Numbered from the stretch's first letter, positions 36,473-44,762 are shown. The stretch is 64,000 nucleotides of DNA from Hymenobacter sp. DG25A (GCF_001280305.1 NZ_CP012623.1:1488001-1552000); one strand, 5' to 3'. A program made the numbers and translations. The notes: generated by a model not told the origin, from the letters alone.

Positions 36473-36634
36473 TTACACCGTGCCGCCGCGAATCAAACGC
36501 AGCACTACGGCGATAATGGCAATAACCAGCAGGATGTGGATCAGGTTACCCATGCCGAAGCTGTTGAAGCCAAGGAAGCCAAGGGCCCAGATGATGATCA
36601 GAATCACCGCGATGATATACAGGAGATTTCCCAT
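36473..36634 (-). CDS. Lmo0937-type small membrane protein (53 aa)
   Basis: A complete 53-residue frame, ATG to TAA, easy to miss because of its size. It begins MGNLLYIIAVILIIIWALGF, continues with LGFNSFGMGN and ends LIHILLVIAIIAVVLRLIRG plus GTV: two hydrophobic helices around a Gly/Asn/Phe loop. This is the Lmo0937/DUF5670 design, widespread small membrane proteins of unknown function, often stress-related. It shares the upstream terminator on its 3' side. Confidence 0.85.
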   Translation of the reverse strand: MGNLLYIIAVILIIIWALGFLGFNSFGMGNLIHILLVIAIIAVVLRLIRGGTV

Positions 36635-36970
36635 GATGATAAAATGTGGTTGGAAGTGGAAGGGAGAGAACCACCATCATTAGGCACTTTTTCCGGATGA
36701 AAATGTGCTTTAAGGATGATATGCGGATTTGTACGGGGCTATGGGTAAAAGGATATAATTGAGGCAGAAAAATATTCAGTAATAATTCTATATATATCTT
36801 AAACAGGCTAAAAAGCAGGCATTTACAAACAATTCAGGGTTTAATCAATTTTTAATAAACCCTACGTCTGCGCGGGTCCTGCGGGTTGGGTGCGTAGGAT
36901 TTCGGGTTAGCTTTGTGGCCCCGGAAGGGCATTTTCCTTTCCAATACCCACCCAAAATCCCCACTCCTCC
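36635..36970. other. Intergenic region with hbd promoter
   Basis: 336 nt, AT-rich in its middle part, between divergent genes. The right end carries the hbd promoter. I found no exact -7 element for the leftward small gene. Confidence 0.4.
36886..36915 (+). promoter_or_regulatory. Bacteroidota promoter of 3-hydroxybutyryl-CoA dehydrogenase gene
   Basis: TTG (36886-36888), 19-nt spacer, TAGCTTTG (36908-36915): an exact match to both elements, 55 nt before the start codon. It is the clearest promoter in the window. Confidence 0.75.
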
Positions 36971-37864
36971 ATGATGAATGTTGCCGTTATTGGCTCCGGC
37001 ACTATGGGCAATGGCATTGCCCACGTGTTTGCACAGCACGGTTTTCCGGTTGCTCTTATTGATATAAACCAGGCCGCGCTGGACCGGGCGCTGGGTACTA
37101 TCTCCAAAAACCTGGACCGCCAGGTAGCTAAAGGCGCCCTCAGCGAGGCTGACAAAACCACCACGCTGGGCAACATCACCACCTATACCTCGGTGGCCGA
37201 TGGCGTGCGCAACGTGGAGCTGGTAGTGGAAGCCGCCACGGAAAACGTGGAGCTGAAGCTGCAAATCTTCCGCGACCTGGACCAGCACGCGCCCCAAGGC
37301 GCTATTCTGGCCTCTAACACCTCTTCTATCTCTATTACTAAGATTGCGGCCGTAACCAAGCGCCCGGAGCAGGTTATTGGCATGCACTTCATGAACCCGG
37401 TGCCGGTGATGAAGCTGGTGGAGGTTATCCGCGGGTATGCTACTTCCAATGCTGTTACGCAAAAGGTAATGGACCTCTCGCGGCAGCTGGGCAAAACCCC
37501 CACGGAGGTAAATGACTACCCCGGCTTTGTGGCCAACCGCATTCTGATGCCGATGATCAACGAGGCCATTTATACCTTGTTTGAAGGCGTGGCGGGCGTA
37601 GAGGAGATTGACACGGTAATGAAGCTGGGCATGGCGCACCCCATGGGCCCCCTGCAGCTCGCCGACTTTATTGGCCTGGATGTATGCCTGGCTATTCTAC
37701 GGGTACTGCACGACGGCCTGGGCAACCCTAAATACGCTCCCTGCCCCCTGCTGGTGAACATGGTGATGGCCGGCCGCCTGGGCGCCAAATCGGGTGAAGG
37801 CTTCTACTCCTGGACGCACGGCACCAAAGAACTGGTGCTGGCTGACCGGTTCAAGAAAAGCTAG
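36971..37864 (+). CDS. 3-hydroxybutyryl-CoA dehydrogenase
   Basis: NAD(P)-dependent oxidation/reduction of 3-hydroxybutyryl-CoA/acetoacetyl-CoA in fatty-acid or polyhydroxyalkanoate-related metabolism. 297 residues: Rossmann motif AVIGSGTMGNGIAHVFAQHG, the catalytic His segment GMHFMNPVPVMKLVEVIRG, PGFVANRILMPMINEA, and the C-terminal domain ending GAKSGEGFYSW. This is the Hbd/PaaH form without a hydratase domain. ATG codons at 36971 and 36974 are both possible. Single gene with own promoter and terminator. Confidence 0.93.
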   Translation: MMNVAVIGSGTMGNGIAHVFAQHGFPVALIDINQAALDRALGTISKNLDRQVAKGALSEADKTTTLGNITTYTSVADGVRNVELVVEAATENVELKLQIFRDLDQHAPQGAILASNTSSISITKIAAVTKRPEQVIGMHFMNPVPVMKLVEVIRGYATSNAVTQKVMDLSRQLGKTPTEVNDYPGFVANRILMPMINEAIYTLFEGVAGVEEIDTVMKLGMAHPMGPLQLADFIGLDVCLAILRVLHDGLGNPKYAPCPLLVNMVMAGRLGAKSGEGFYSWTHGTKELVLADRFKKS

Positions 37865-37905
37865 TCTACCGGCCAGCTGGCTGGCGCTGGTATCGGTTTC
37901 AAATC

Positions 37906-37934
37906 AGAAGGCCCCGTTGGTAGCGGGGCCTTCT
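37906..37934 (+). terminator. Hairpin after hbd-type gene
   Basis: AGAAGGCCCCG / CGGGGCCTTCT with 7-nt loop; short T content after it, so termination may be partial. Confidence 0.7.
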
Positions 37935-38080
37935 GCATGTATGGATGTATAGGCCGGGCAAACCTTAGAGTAGGGTTTGCGTGTTTAGGTAGCAAAGCCT
38001 GAATTTGCCGCCCGTGCATCACGCACCAAGCATGGCAGATTTCAGGCCCGCTCTTTACATTTCAGCTACATAGATATAGA

Positions 38081-38611
38081 ATGGAACAAGCAACATTTGG
38101 CGCCGGGTGCTTCTGGTGCGTAGAAGCCGTTTTTCAGAATTTGAAAGGAGTAGAAAAGGTGGTATCGGGCTACACTGGGGGCCGCATTCCTAACCCAACT
38201 TATAAAGAGGTGTGCAGCGGCCTGACCGGCCATAACGAGGTAACCCAAATTACCTTTGACCCGGCCCAGATCAGCTTTGAGGAGTTGCTGGAGGTTTTCT
38301 GGAAAACCCACGACCCTACCACCCTCAACCGCCAGGGCAATGATGTGGGCACGCAATACCGCTCCGGCATTTACTATCACAACGAGGAGCAGAAACGCCT
38401 GGCCGAGGCTTACAAGCAAAAGCTGAATGAGGCGCATGCCTTCGAAAGCCCTATTGTGACGGAAATAGAGCCCCTGAAGGTGTTCTACCCTGCCGAGAAC
38501 TATCACCAGAACTACTACAACCTGAACGGCTCACAGCCTTATTGCCAGTTTGTGGTAAAACCGAAGGTAGACAAGGTGAAAGCGGTATTTGGCGAAAAGC
38601 TAAAAGCCTAA
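38081..38611 (+). CDS. msrA: Peptide methionine (S)-S-oxide reductase
   Basis: Repairs oxidised methionine. 176 residues, with the active-site motif [15 protein letters not shown] at the N-terminus (catalytic Cys in GCFWC), [35 protein letters not shown] and [12 protein letters not shown]: a typical MsrA. There is no signal peptide, so it is cytoplasmic. The TAA stop is the first three bases of a 47-bp inverted repeat arm. Confidence 0.96.
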   Translation: MEQATFGAGCFWCVEAVFQNLKGVEKVVSGYTGGRIPNPTYKEVCSGLTGHNEVTQITFDPAQISFEELLEVFWKTHDPTTLNRQGNDVGTQYRSGIYYHNEEQKRLAEAYKQKLNEAHAFESPIVTEIEPLKVFYPAENYHQNYYNLNGSQPYCQFVVKPKVDKVKAVFGEKLKA

Positions 38612-38800
38612 ATCACGGATTTTCCCGGCTTTGACGGATTCATCGGATTTCGTAGACAAGTAAACATCAACAAAAAAAGCCTCACAGTCTGCGAGGCTTT
38701 TTTTGTTGGCTATGGAATGATGTCATGTTAAAGAAGTCATAATCGATAACCGACTACAAAATCCGACGAATCCGTCAAAGCCGGGAAAATCCGTGATTTA
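38609..38800. repeat. 47-bp inverted repeat flanking a terminator, spanning both stop codons
   Basis: Arms 38609-38655 and 38754-38800 match at 45 of 47 positions in inverted orientation. The left arm starts with the msrA stop TAA, and the right arm ends with the complement of the dapD stop. The 98-bp centre holds a terminator hairpin. It is probably a repeat element that inserted or expanded between the genes, or a gene-conversion product. Confidence 0.8.
38668..38708. terminator. Bidirectional terminator inside the inverted repeat
   Basis: 16-bp stem CAACAAAAAAAGCCTC / GAGGCTTTTTTTGTTG between convergent msrA and dapD. Confidence 0.9.
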
Positions 38801-39613
38801 TACGGCTACGCCATGCTCCCGCAGTGCATCGTTCAATGACGTTTTTAGATCCGTGCTGGGCTTGCGCTGACCGATGATAAGGGCGCAGGGCACGTGGTAT
38901 TCGCCGGCCGCGAATTGCTTGGCGTATGAGCCAGGAATAACCACGGAGCGGGCAGGCACAAAGCCTTTGTATTCTCTGGGCTCGGTGCCAGTTACGTCGA
39001 TGATTTTGGTGCTGCCGGTGATAGTAACGCCCGCCCCGATGACAGCCTCTTTGCCTACGCGGCAGCCTTCAACCAGAATGCTGCGGGAGCCAATGAAAGC
39101 GCCATCTTCAATAATAACCGGGGCGGCCTGCACGGGCTCCAGCACGCCGCCAATTCCTACGCCACCGCTCAGGTGTACGCCGGCCCCAATCTGGGCGCAG
39201 GAGCCAACAGTGGCCCAGGTATCTACCATGGTCCCCTCGCCTACCCAGGCGCCAATGTTCACGTAGCTGGGCATCATGATAACGCCGGGCGCCAGGTAGG
39301 CACCGTAGCGGGCTACGGCGGGCGGCACTACGCGCACGCCCTGCTGCTCATAGTCGGTTTTGAGGCGCATTTTGTCGCGGAACTCAAAGGGGCCGACTTC
39401 GATGGTTTCCATCTGGCGGATGGGGAAATACAGGATGACGGCCTTTTTTACCCAGTCGTTCACCTGCCACTCATCTGCCACGGGCTGGGCCACACGCAGG
39501 CGGCCTTTGTCCAGCTCTTCTATCACGTGGTGAATGGCATCGGTGGTGGCGGATTGTTGCAGCAGGCTGCGGTCGTTCCAGGCTGCTTCTATTATGGTTT
39601 GCAGATCAGTCAT
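38798..39613 (-). CDS. dapD: 2,3,4,5-tetrahydropyridine-2,6-dicarboxylate N-succinyltransferase
   Basis: Lysine/diaminopimelate biosynthesis enzyme that succinylates tetrahydrodipicolinate. 271 residues, with a left-handed beta-helix of hexapeptide repeats (GVIMMPSYVNIGAWVGEGTM; DTWATVGSCAQIGAGVHLSG; EDGAFIGSRSILVEGCRVGK). The N-terminal helical domain (LQTIIEAAWNDRSLL) and the C-terminus (LIIGQRKPSTDLKTSLNDAL) match DapD. Its ATG lies 28 nt after a TAGCTTTG element. Confidence 0.95.
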   Translation of the reverse strand: MTDLQTIIEAAWNDRSLLQQSATTDAIHHVIEELDKGRLRVAQPVADEWQVNDWVKKAVILYFPIRQMETIEVGPFEFRDKMRLKTDYEQQGVRVVPPAVARYGAYLAPGVIMMPSYVNIGAWVGEGTMVDTWATVGSCAQIGAGVHLSGGVGIGGVLEPVQAAPVIIEDGAFIGSRSILVEGCRVGKEAVIGAGVTITGSTKIIDVTGTEPREYKGFVPARSVVIPGSYAKQFAAGEYHVPCALIIGQRKPSTDLKTSLNDALREHGVAV

Positions 39614-39641
39614 GCAAAAAAGGGTCAGAGTGAATGGGCGG

Positions 39642-39649
39642 CAAAGCTA
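39642..39649 (-). promoter_or_regulatory. -7 promoter element of dapD
   Basis: TAGCTTTG on the minus strand, exact TAnnTTTG match, 28 nt before the ATG. No -33 TTG at a canonical distance. Confidence 0.55.
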
Positions 39650-39751
39650 GTTCTTGTTGCCCGATGCCTGAAATAACCAGCAAAATATCTCGCCGCAAAA
39701 AAGGCGCAAGAATAATTATGGAACTTTTTTTTACAAAAATCAGAACAAAAT

Positions 39752-39765
39752 GATGTAGCTACATC
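39752..39765. promoter_or_regulatory. 14-bp perfect palindrome, candidate operator
   Basis: GATGTAGCTACATC is a perfect palindrome about 150 nt upstream of the cytochrome/YceI operon. It could be a dimeric-regulator site; chance occurrence cannot be excluded. Confidence 0.3.
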
Positions 39766-39914
39766 TTTAGTACAGCAAAGGGGTTTAAAGTCCAATCAGG
39801 AGAATTTATTACAAATTTTTCTTCCAGTAAATCCAGTTACCTAAATCACCGCGTAGGTAGTGAAAATCAGGATTTATCCTGCTGCCGCGCCCTACTATCC
39901 TGCCCGCCTTTGCA

Positions 39915-40277
39915 ATGAACCGCTACTCTTTCTCAATCCTTGCCCTGCTGCTTTCTGGTTGCGCCTACGATGTGGCCGACAAGGTAAGCGACCCGAAGCC
40001 GGTATGCGTTACGCCCGACCTGGTCACTTACTCGCAGAACATTCAGCCTCTGCTGGCCCGCAACTGCCTGAGCTGCCACAGCGCGGCCCTGCGCACTGGC
40101 AATGTAAATCTAGAAGACTATACCGAGCTCAGCCAGCGCGCCTCTACTGGCCAGCTGATGGGGGTGGTATCGCACGCGCCGGGGTATGACCCCATGCCAA
40201 AAAACGGCGCTAAGATTTCTGCCTGCGACATTGCCCTGCTGCAGAAGTGGGTAGATGCCGGCGCACCTCAGAACTAA
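39915..40277 (+). CDS. Mono-heme c-type cytochrome lipoprotein
   Basis: 120-residue lipoprotein (MNRYSFSILALLLSGC, lipobox LSGC) with one heme-binding site NCLSCHSAA (CxxCH). The distal part SHAPGYDPMPKNGAKISACD supplies a candidate axial Met in PMPKNG, and ALLQKWVDAGAPQN is the usual end of small cytochrome c domains. It would carry electrons at the membrane facing the periplasm. First gene of a four-gene cluster; the next start follows after 23 nt. Confidence 0.85.
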   Translation: MNRYSFSILALLLSGCAYDVADKVSDPKPVCVTPDLVTYSQNIQPLLARNCLSCHSAALRTGNVNLEDYTELSQRASTGQLMGVVSHAPGYDPMPKNGAKISACDIALLQKWVDAGAPQN

Positions 40278-40300
40278 CTCGTTCCTCTTTTCCCGCACCC

Positions 40301-40879
40301 ATGAAACACTGCTACTCCTGGCTGTGCATGGCGTTGCTATTGGGGGTTTCTTCTTCGGCCTCCGCCCAACGCTATTCTACCCGTACCGGATCGGTGAGCT
40401 TCTTTTCCGTGAGCATCATGGAAGACATTGAGGCCAAAACCAATCAGGGAGCCGCTTTGCTGGACATGCAAACAACGCAGGTGGCTTTTGCCATTCCCAT
40501 CCGCTCCTTCGAGTTCAAGCGCACCCTGATGCAGGAGCACTTCAACGAGAACTACATGGAGTCGGACCGCTTCCCGAAAGCCACTTTTAAAGGGCGCGTG
40601 ACCAACCTGAATGTGGACCAGCTGCACAAAGGCGGAGCACAGCGGGTGAATGTGGAAGGCGACCTGACCATGCACGGCGTTACCCGCCGGGTGCAAACTA
40701 CCGGCTCGCTGGAAATAGCAAGCGGCCGCTTGCTGGTACACACCCTGTTCAGCGTAGCTCCCGCCGACTACGCCATTGACGTGCCCCTGCTGGTGCGCGA
40801 GCATATTGGCAAAGTAGTCACCATCCGGGTGTCGATGGCCTGCGACCCTATCTCTCCTGTTACTCTTGCCCAACCTTAA
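40301..40879 (+). CDS. YceI family protein
   Basis: Exported 192-residue lipocalin-like protein: signal MKHCYSWLCMALLLGVSSSA, then SAQR. YceI domain motifs are RTGSVSFFS, FEFKRTLMQEHFNENYMESD, FPKATFKGRVTN and VEGDLTMHGVTRRV. YceI proteins bind polyisoprenoids or quinones in a beta-barrel pocket. The neighbouring cytochrome suggests an envelope redox role. The chosen ATG is 23 nt after the cytochrome gene; 18 codons further upstream overlap it and lack signal features. Confidence 0.9.
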   Translation: MKHCYSWLCMALLLGVSSSASAQRYSTRTGSVSFFSVSIMEDIEAKTNQGAALLDMQTTQVAFAIPIRSFEFKRTLMQEHFNENYMESDRFPKATFKGRVTNLNVDQLHKGGAQRVNVEGDLTMHGVTRRVQTTGSLEIASGRLLVHTLFSVAPADYAIDVPLLVREHIGKVVTIRVSMACDPISPVTLAQP

Positions 40880-40890
40880 CCTATTACGCT

Positions 40891-41817
40891 ATGCGTAAAC
40901 TCTACTTTCGTCTGCCCCGCACCTTGGGCACACTCCTGCTTGTACTGGGCGCTCTGATGGCCACGCCGGCCCAGGCCCAGGATGATTTGCTGAACCAGCT
41001 GGAAGAGCAAACCCCGCCTGCCACCGGCTCCTCCGTGGTGGATGCCACCTTCAAAAGCTCGCGCCTCATCAACGGCCATACCATTCAAACACCCGGGCAG
41101 GGCACCATGGTATTTCTGATTTCGCACCGCTTTGGCACCCTGAACAGCGGCGCCTACAACTTCTTCGGGCTGGACCAGGCCTCCATTCGGCTGGGCCTGG
41201 AATATGGCCTCACGGACCGGCTCACGGTCGGCATTGGGCGCAGCTCGCTGGAAAAAACCCTCGACAGCTTTGTCAAATACAAGGCCCTGCGCCAGACCAC
41301 CGGCGCCCATCCTATGCCGGTATCCATCACGCTGTTTGCCAGCTCGGCTCTCACCACCCTCAAATACAACGACCTGGTAGAGCGCACCCTCACGCGGCGT
41401 ATGACCTACGCCTACCAGGCACTGATAGCGCGCAAGTTCAGCCCGGAGCTCTCCCTGCAGCTCATGCCCACGCTGATTCACCGCAACCTGGTGGCCTCCG
41501 AGCAGGACCAGCATGATGTGTACGCCATTGGTTTTGGCGGCCGCCAGAAGCTCACCAAGCGCACCTCCCTCAATCTGGAATACTACTACCTGGTGCCCTC
41601 CAACAAGCCCAACGAAGTGCGCAACTCCCTGGCCGTCGGCTTTGATATAGAAACCGGAGGCCACGTGTTCCAGCTGCACGTGACTAACTCTCAGGGCATG
41701 ATTGAGAAGTTCTTTGTGGCCAACACCCAGGGCAATTTCTTTAAAGGCGACCTGTATTTCGGCTTCAACGTGAACCGCAACTTCACGCTGCGGTCCCAGG
41801 ACAAATTCCGCAAATAA
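40891..41817 (+). CDS. DUF5777 family beta-barrel protein
   Basis: Exported 308-residue protein (signal PRTLGTLLLVLGALMATPAQ, cleavage AQAQ). NGHTIQTPGQGTMVFLISHR and FGTLNSGAYNFFGLDQASIR, then LEYGLTDRLTVGIGRSS, are DUF5777 hallmarks. The regular aromatic-flanked strands and the final strand (YFGFNVNRNFTL) suggest an outer-membrane barrel. In Bacteroidota such genes stand next to YceI and cytochrome genes, as here (11-nt gap). Function unknown. Confidence 0.85.
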   Translation: MRKLYFRLPRTLGTLLLVLGALMATPAQAQDDLLNQLEEQTPPATGSSVVDATFKSSRLINGHTIQTPGQGTMVFLISHRFGTLNSGAYNFFGLDQASIRLGLEYGLTDRLTVGIGRSSLEKTLDSFVKYKALRQTTGAHPMPVSITLFASSALTTLKYNDLVERTLTRRMTYAYQALIARKFSPELSLQLMPTLIHRNLVASEQDQHDVYAIGFGGRQKLTKRTSLNLEYYYLVPSNKPNEVRNSLAVGFDIETGGHVFQLHVTNSQGMIEKFFVANTQGNFFKGDLYFGFNVNRNFTLRSQDKFRK

Positions 41818-41857
41818 TCCTTTTCTCTTTCCCCTATTTTTAACCGTTTACCTTTTT

Positions 41858-42298
41858 ATGAAAAAGCTTTCTTCTTCTCTGTTGGCGGTGTTGCTGATGG
41901 GCGCCGTAGCCTTTACCGGCTGCAAAAAAGATGATGACGATGCCGCTCCCAGCACAGCCAACCTGGAAGCCGCGATTAATGGCCAGCAGGAAGTGCCCGC
42001 CGTTACATCTGCCGGCTCCGGCAATTTCACGGGCACTTATGATAAGATGAGCCGCAAGCTCACCTACACCGTCACATACCAGGGCATTACGCCTGGTGGC
42101 GGACATATTCATAGCGCGGCTCCGGGCGCCAATGGCCCGGTAGTGGTAGAATTCACCAGCCTCACCTCGCCTATCACGGGCACCGCTACGCTCTCGGAAG
42201 CTGATGCTGCAGAATTGCTGAAGGGCAATTTCTACGTGAACTTCCATACCACTGCCAACCCCGGCGGCGAAATCCGCGGCAACATCATGGTGAAGTAA
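41858..42298 (+). CDS. CHRD-domain lipoprotein
   Basis: 146-residue lipoprotein (SSSLLAVLLMGAVAFTGC, lipobox FTGC, followed by an acidic KKDDDD linker that fits Bacteroidota surface-lipoprotein sorting signals). The CHRD domain is clear: AAINGQQEVPAVTSAGSGNF, YQGITPGGGHIHSAAPGANG, and NFYVNFHTTANPGGEIRGNI. CHRD domains occur in chordin and in secreted microbial proteins with unknown ligand. Last gene of the cytochrome-YceI-DUF5777 cluster, with a terminator after it. Confidence 0.9.
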   Translation: MKKLSSSLLAVLLMGAVAFTGCKKDDDDAAPSTANLEAAINGQQEVPAVTSAGSGNFTGTYDKMSRKLTYTVTYQGITPGGGHIHSAAPGANGPVVVEFTSLTSPITGTATLSEADAAELLKGNFYVNFHTTANPGGEIRGNIMVK

Positions 42299-42321
42299 TT
42301 CACCGGGAAGTAAACTCCAGC

Positions 42322-42354
42322 AAAACCACCTTGTCTGCCAGGCAAGGTGGTTTT
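42322..42354 (+). terminator. Terminator of cytochrome/YceI/CHRD operon
   Basis: AAAACCACCTTG / CAAGGTGGTTTT stem, 9-nt loop. Confidence 0.85.
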
Positions 42355-42426
42355 CGTGTATCTTACCGGCTGGTATTACCGCCTTTTTCGTCCGCCCGTC
42401 TCGTTTCTATTTTACCCGTTTCCCCC

Positions 42427-43572
42427 TTGTCCAGCCGAATCCGCACGATTTTACTGGCGTCGGTGCTCAAGCCACTGGACGACACGCGCATGTATGAGAA
42501 GTTTGGCCGCACCCTGGCCCAGCGGCCCGCTATGCAGGTAAACGTAGCCGGGCGTGCCGCACACACGCCTGCCGATGCCCCCAGCAACCTGCACACACAT
42601 GTGCTGCTGGCCAGCACCCGCCTGAGTTTTGCCCGGCTAAAGGCGCAGGGCCGGTACTGGCGGCTTTTGCAACAACTGCAGCCTGATTTATGTGTGGTGC
42701 ATGCTCCGGAGCTATTGCCGCTCACCCTGCTGTGGCAGGCCCTGGGGCCCAACCGGCGCTTCCTTTATGATGTGCGGGAGAACTATGCGCTCAACATCCG
42801 GACCCAGCGAGTATATCCGGCCTGGCTGCGCGGCTTGCTGGCAGCGGGCGTGCGCGGACTGGAAACCTTGGCGGCCCGCTATGCCGCCCGCCTTATTCTG
42901 GCCGAACGCAGCTACGCCGAAGAGCTTCCCTTTGCCCGACCGGAACAAACAACCGTACTGGAAAACAAATATCAGCCCTTGGGTGCGGTGCTGCCGCGTG
43001 TCACGCCCGTTAAGCTGGCGCCCGGCCAGCCGCTGGAGCTGTTGTACACCGGCACTATCTCCGAGCTGAATGGGGTGTTTGATGCCATTGCCTTTGCCAC
43101 GAGCCTGCGCACCGTTTGGCCAGAAGCCCACCTGACGATTATTGGCTACTGCCAGCAACCCGAAGTGCTGCAGCGGTTGCAGGCAGCCGTGGCCGCCACA
43201 GCCGGCGCGGTAACGTTGGTGGGCGGCGCTACGCCCGTTCCCCACGCTCAGATTGTAGAAGCTATTAGCCGCAGTCAGGTGGGCCTGCTACCGTATCAGC
43301 CACACCCCAGCTCTTGGCGCTGCATTCCTACCAAGCTGTTTGAATACCTGGCCCTGGGCCTACCCGTTGTTATCCCCAACAATGCGTTGTGGCGCACGCT
43401 GGTTACCAAATACCAGGCAGGGATTGTGACCGATTTCACTGATGCCTCGGCGGCCATAGAAGTGCGAAGCCAGCTGTTAGGCGGTGTTTTTTATCCTGCT
43501 GGCGTTCCATCCGATGCTTTTTGGTCCTTGGAAGGCGCTAAATTGTGGTCAATAGTGGAAACTATAGAGTAA
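42427..43572 (+). CDS. Glycosyltransferase (GT4-like, GT-B fold)
   Basis: 381-residue sugar transferase. N-domain: IRTILLASVLKPLDDTRMYE; PDLCVVHAPELLPLTLLW. C-domain: LELLYTGTISELNGVFDAIA, AHLTIIGY, RSQVGLLPYQPHPSSWRCIP and TKLFEYLALGLPVVIPN, the usual nucleotide-sugar binding region. Substrate unknown, probably envelope polysaccharide or glycolipid. The frame extends 96 nt upstream into the preceding terminator, so a TTG opening MSSRIRTILLASV is the likely start. Its stop lies 102 nt before fabH. Confidence 0.85.
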   Translation: MSSRIRTILLASVLKPLDDTRMYEKFGRTLAQRPAMQVNVAGRAAHTPADAPSNLHTHVLLASTRLSFARLKAQGRYWRLLQQLQPDLCVVHAPELLPLTLLWQALGPNRRFLYDVRENYALNIRTQRVYPAWLRGLLAAGVRGLETLAARYAARLILAERSYAEELPFARPEQTTVLENKYQPLGAVLPRVTPVKLAPGQPLELLYTGTISELNGVFDAIAFATSLRTVWPEAHLTIIGYCQQPEVLQRLQAAVAATAGAVTLVGGATPVPHAQIVEAISRSQVGLLPYQPHPSSWRCIPTKLFEYLALGLPVVIPNNALWRTLVTKYQAGIVTDFTDASAAIEVRSQLLGGVFYPAGVPSDAFWSLEGAKLWSIVETIE

Positions 43573-43673
43573 CTACCGACCTTTGCGCCCCGTTTACGGG
43601 GCAGATAGGCGAAATTCTTTACATTCGTTTCACACCTTCGCCCTTCCCCGCCCCGCAAATCCCACTCCCTTTT

Positions 43674-44684
43674 ATGAACACTCTCCGACATTCAGAAATT
43701 GCCGGCGTAGGCCACTACGTGCCCGACCGGGTTGTCACCAACGCCGACATCACCCAAATCATGGAAACCACTGATGAGTGGATTCAGGAGCGCACCGGCA
43801 TCCGGGAGCGGCGCTGGTTTGTGGAAGGCAAAGACACCACGGCCAACATGGGTGCCAATGCCTCGCGCAAAGCACTGGAAATGGCCGGCCTCACGCCCGA
43901 TGATGTACAGCTGATTGTTTTCGCTACTCTTTCTCCCGACTATGTTTTCCCGGGTTCGGGGGTGCTGATGCAGCGGGAGTTGGGCATTAAAGCTACTATT
44001 CCGGCCCTGGATGTACGCAACCAGTGCTCCGGCTTTATCTACGCCCTGTCGGTGGCTGATCAGTTCATCAAAACCGGCATGTACGACACGGTACTGGTGG
44101 TAGGCTCTGAGATTCACTCTTCCGGTTTGGATAAGTCTACCCGCGGGCGGGCCGTTTCGGTTATTTTTGGGGATGGTGCCGGCGCGGTAGTGCTGCGCCC
44201 CACCACGGAGGAAGGCCGCGGCATTCTGAGCACCCACCTGCACTCGCAGGGCGAGTATGCGGAGGAGTTGATTGTGAAAGAGCCCGGCTCTAACTTCGAG
44301 AACCGCGTGCAGCGCGCCATCGATAACCCCGCGGACATGTACCCTTACATGAATGGGCAGAACGTGTTTAAGCACGCTGTCGTCCGTTTCCCGCAGGTTA
44401 TTAAAGAAGCCCTCGACCAGAACGGCTATCAGCCTGCTGACATTGACATGCTGATTCCGCACCAGGCTAACCTGCGCATCACGCAATACGTGCAGCAGAA
44501 AATGGGCTTGCCGGATGAGAAAGTGTACAGCAACGTGCAGCGTTACGGCAACACCACGGCCGCATCCGTGCCTATTGCCCTGAGCGAAGCCGTACAGGAA
44601 GGCCGCATCAAGCGCTGCGACCTGGTTTGCCTGGCAGCGTTCGGATCCGGTTTCACCTGGGCCTCGGCCCTGATTCGCTGGTAG
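43674..44684 (+). CDS. fabH: 3-oxoacyl-ACP synthase III
   Basis: Starts fatty-acid synthesis by condensing acyl-CoA with malonyl-ACP. 336 residues with the catalytic triad: Cys in VRNQCSGFIYALS (about 116), His in IPHQANLRI (about 262) and Asn in RYGNTTAASVP (about 292). The opening AGVGHYVPDRVVTNADI and MMETTDEW-like METTDEWIQERTGIRERR are FabH-like. The final strand FGSGFTWASALIRW is typical. The frame is open 43 codons further upstream, but the family start is MNTLRHSEIAGV. Confidence 0.95.
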   Translation: MNTLRHSEIAGVGHYVPDRVVTNADITQIMETTDEWIQERTGIRERRWFVEGKDTTANMGANASRKALEMAGLTPDDVQLIVFATLSPDYVFPGSGVLMQRELGIKATIPALDVRNQCSGFIYALSVADQFIKTGMYDTVLVVGSEIHSSGLDKSTRGRAVSVIFGDGAGAVVLRPTTEEGRGILSTHLHSQGEYAEELIVKEPGSNFENRVQRAIDNPADMYPYMNGQNVFKHAVVRFPQVIKEALDQNGYQPADIDMLIPHQANLRITQYVQQKMGLPDEKVYSNVQRYGNTTAASVPIALSEAVQEGRIKRCDLVCLAAFGSGFTWASALIRW

Positions 44685-44723
44685 CCTTTGGCGGCTGATA
44701 CCGGCTGCTACTCATTACATTTC

Positions 44724-44762
44724 AAAGCGAGGCCGGTGTTTTTCGCCTGCCTCGCTTTTTTT
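44724..44762 (+). terminator. Terminator of fabH
   Basis: AAAGCGAGGC / GCCTCGCTTT stem with a T-tract, close to the next gene's start. Confidence 0.85.

Larger units (their letters stand above)
39614..39914. other. Divergent intergenic region dapD / cytochrome operon
   Basis: About 300 nt, AT-rich. It contains the dapD -7 element, a 14-bp perfect palindrome at 39752-39765 and homopolymeric A/T runs. No small gene seen. Confidence 0.45.

Noticed and set aside
42331..42426. Longer N-terminus of the glycosyltransferase
   Set aside because: The first codons lie inside the preceding terminator hairpin, and the TTG at 42427 opens directly into the conserved GT-B strand.
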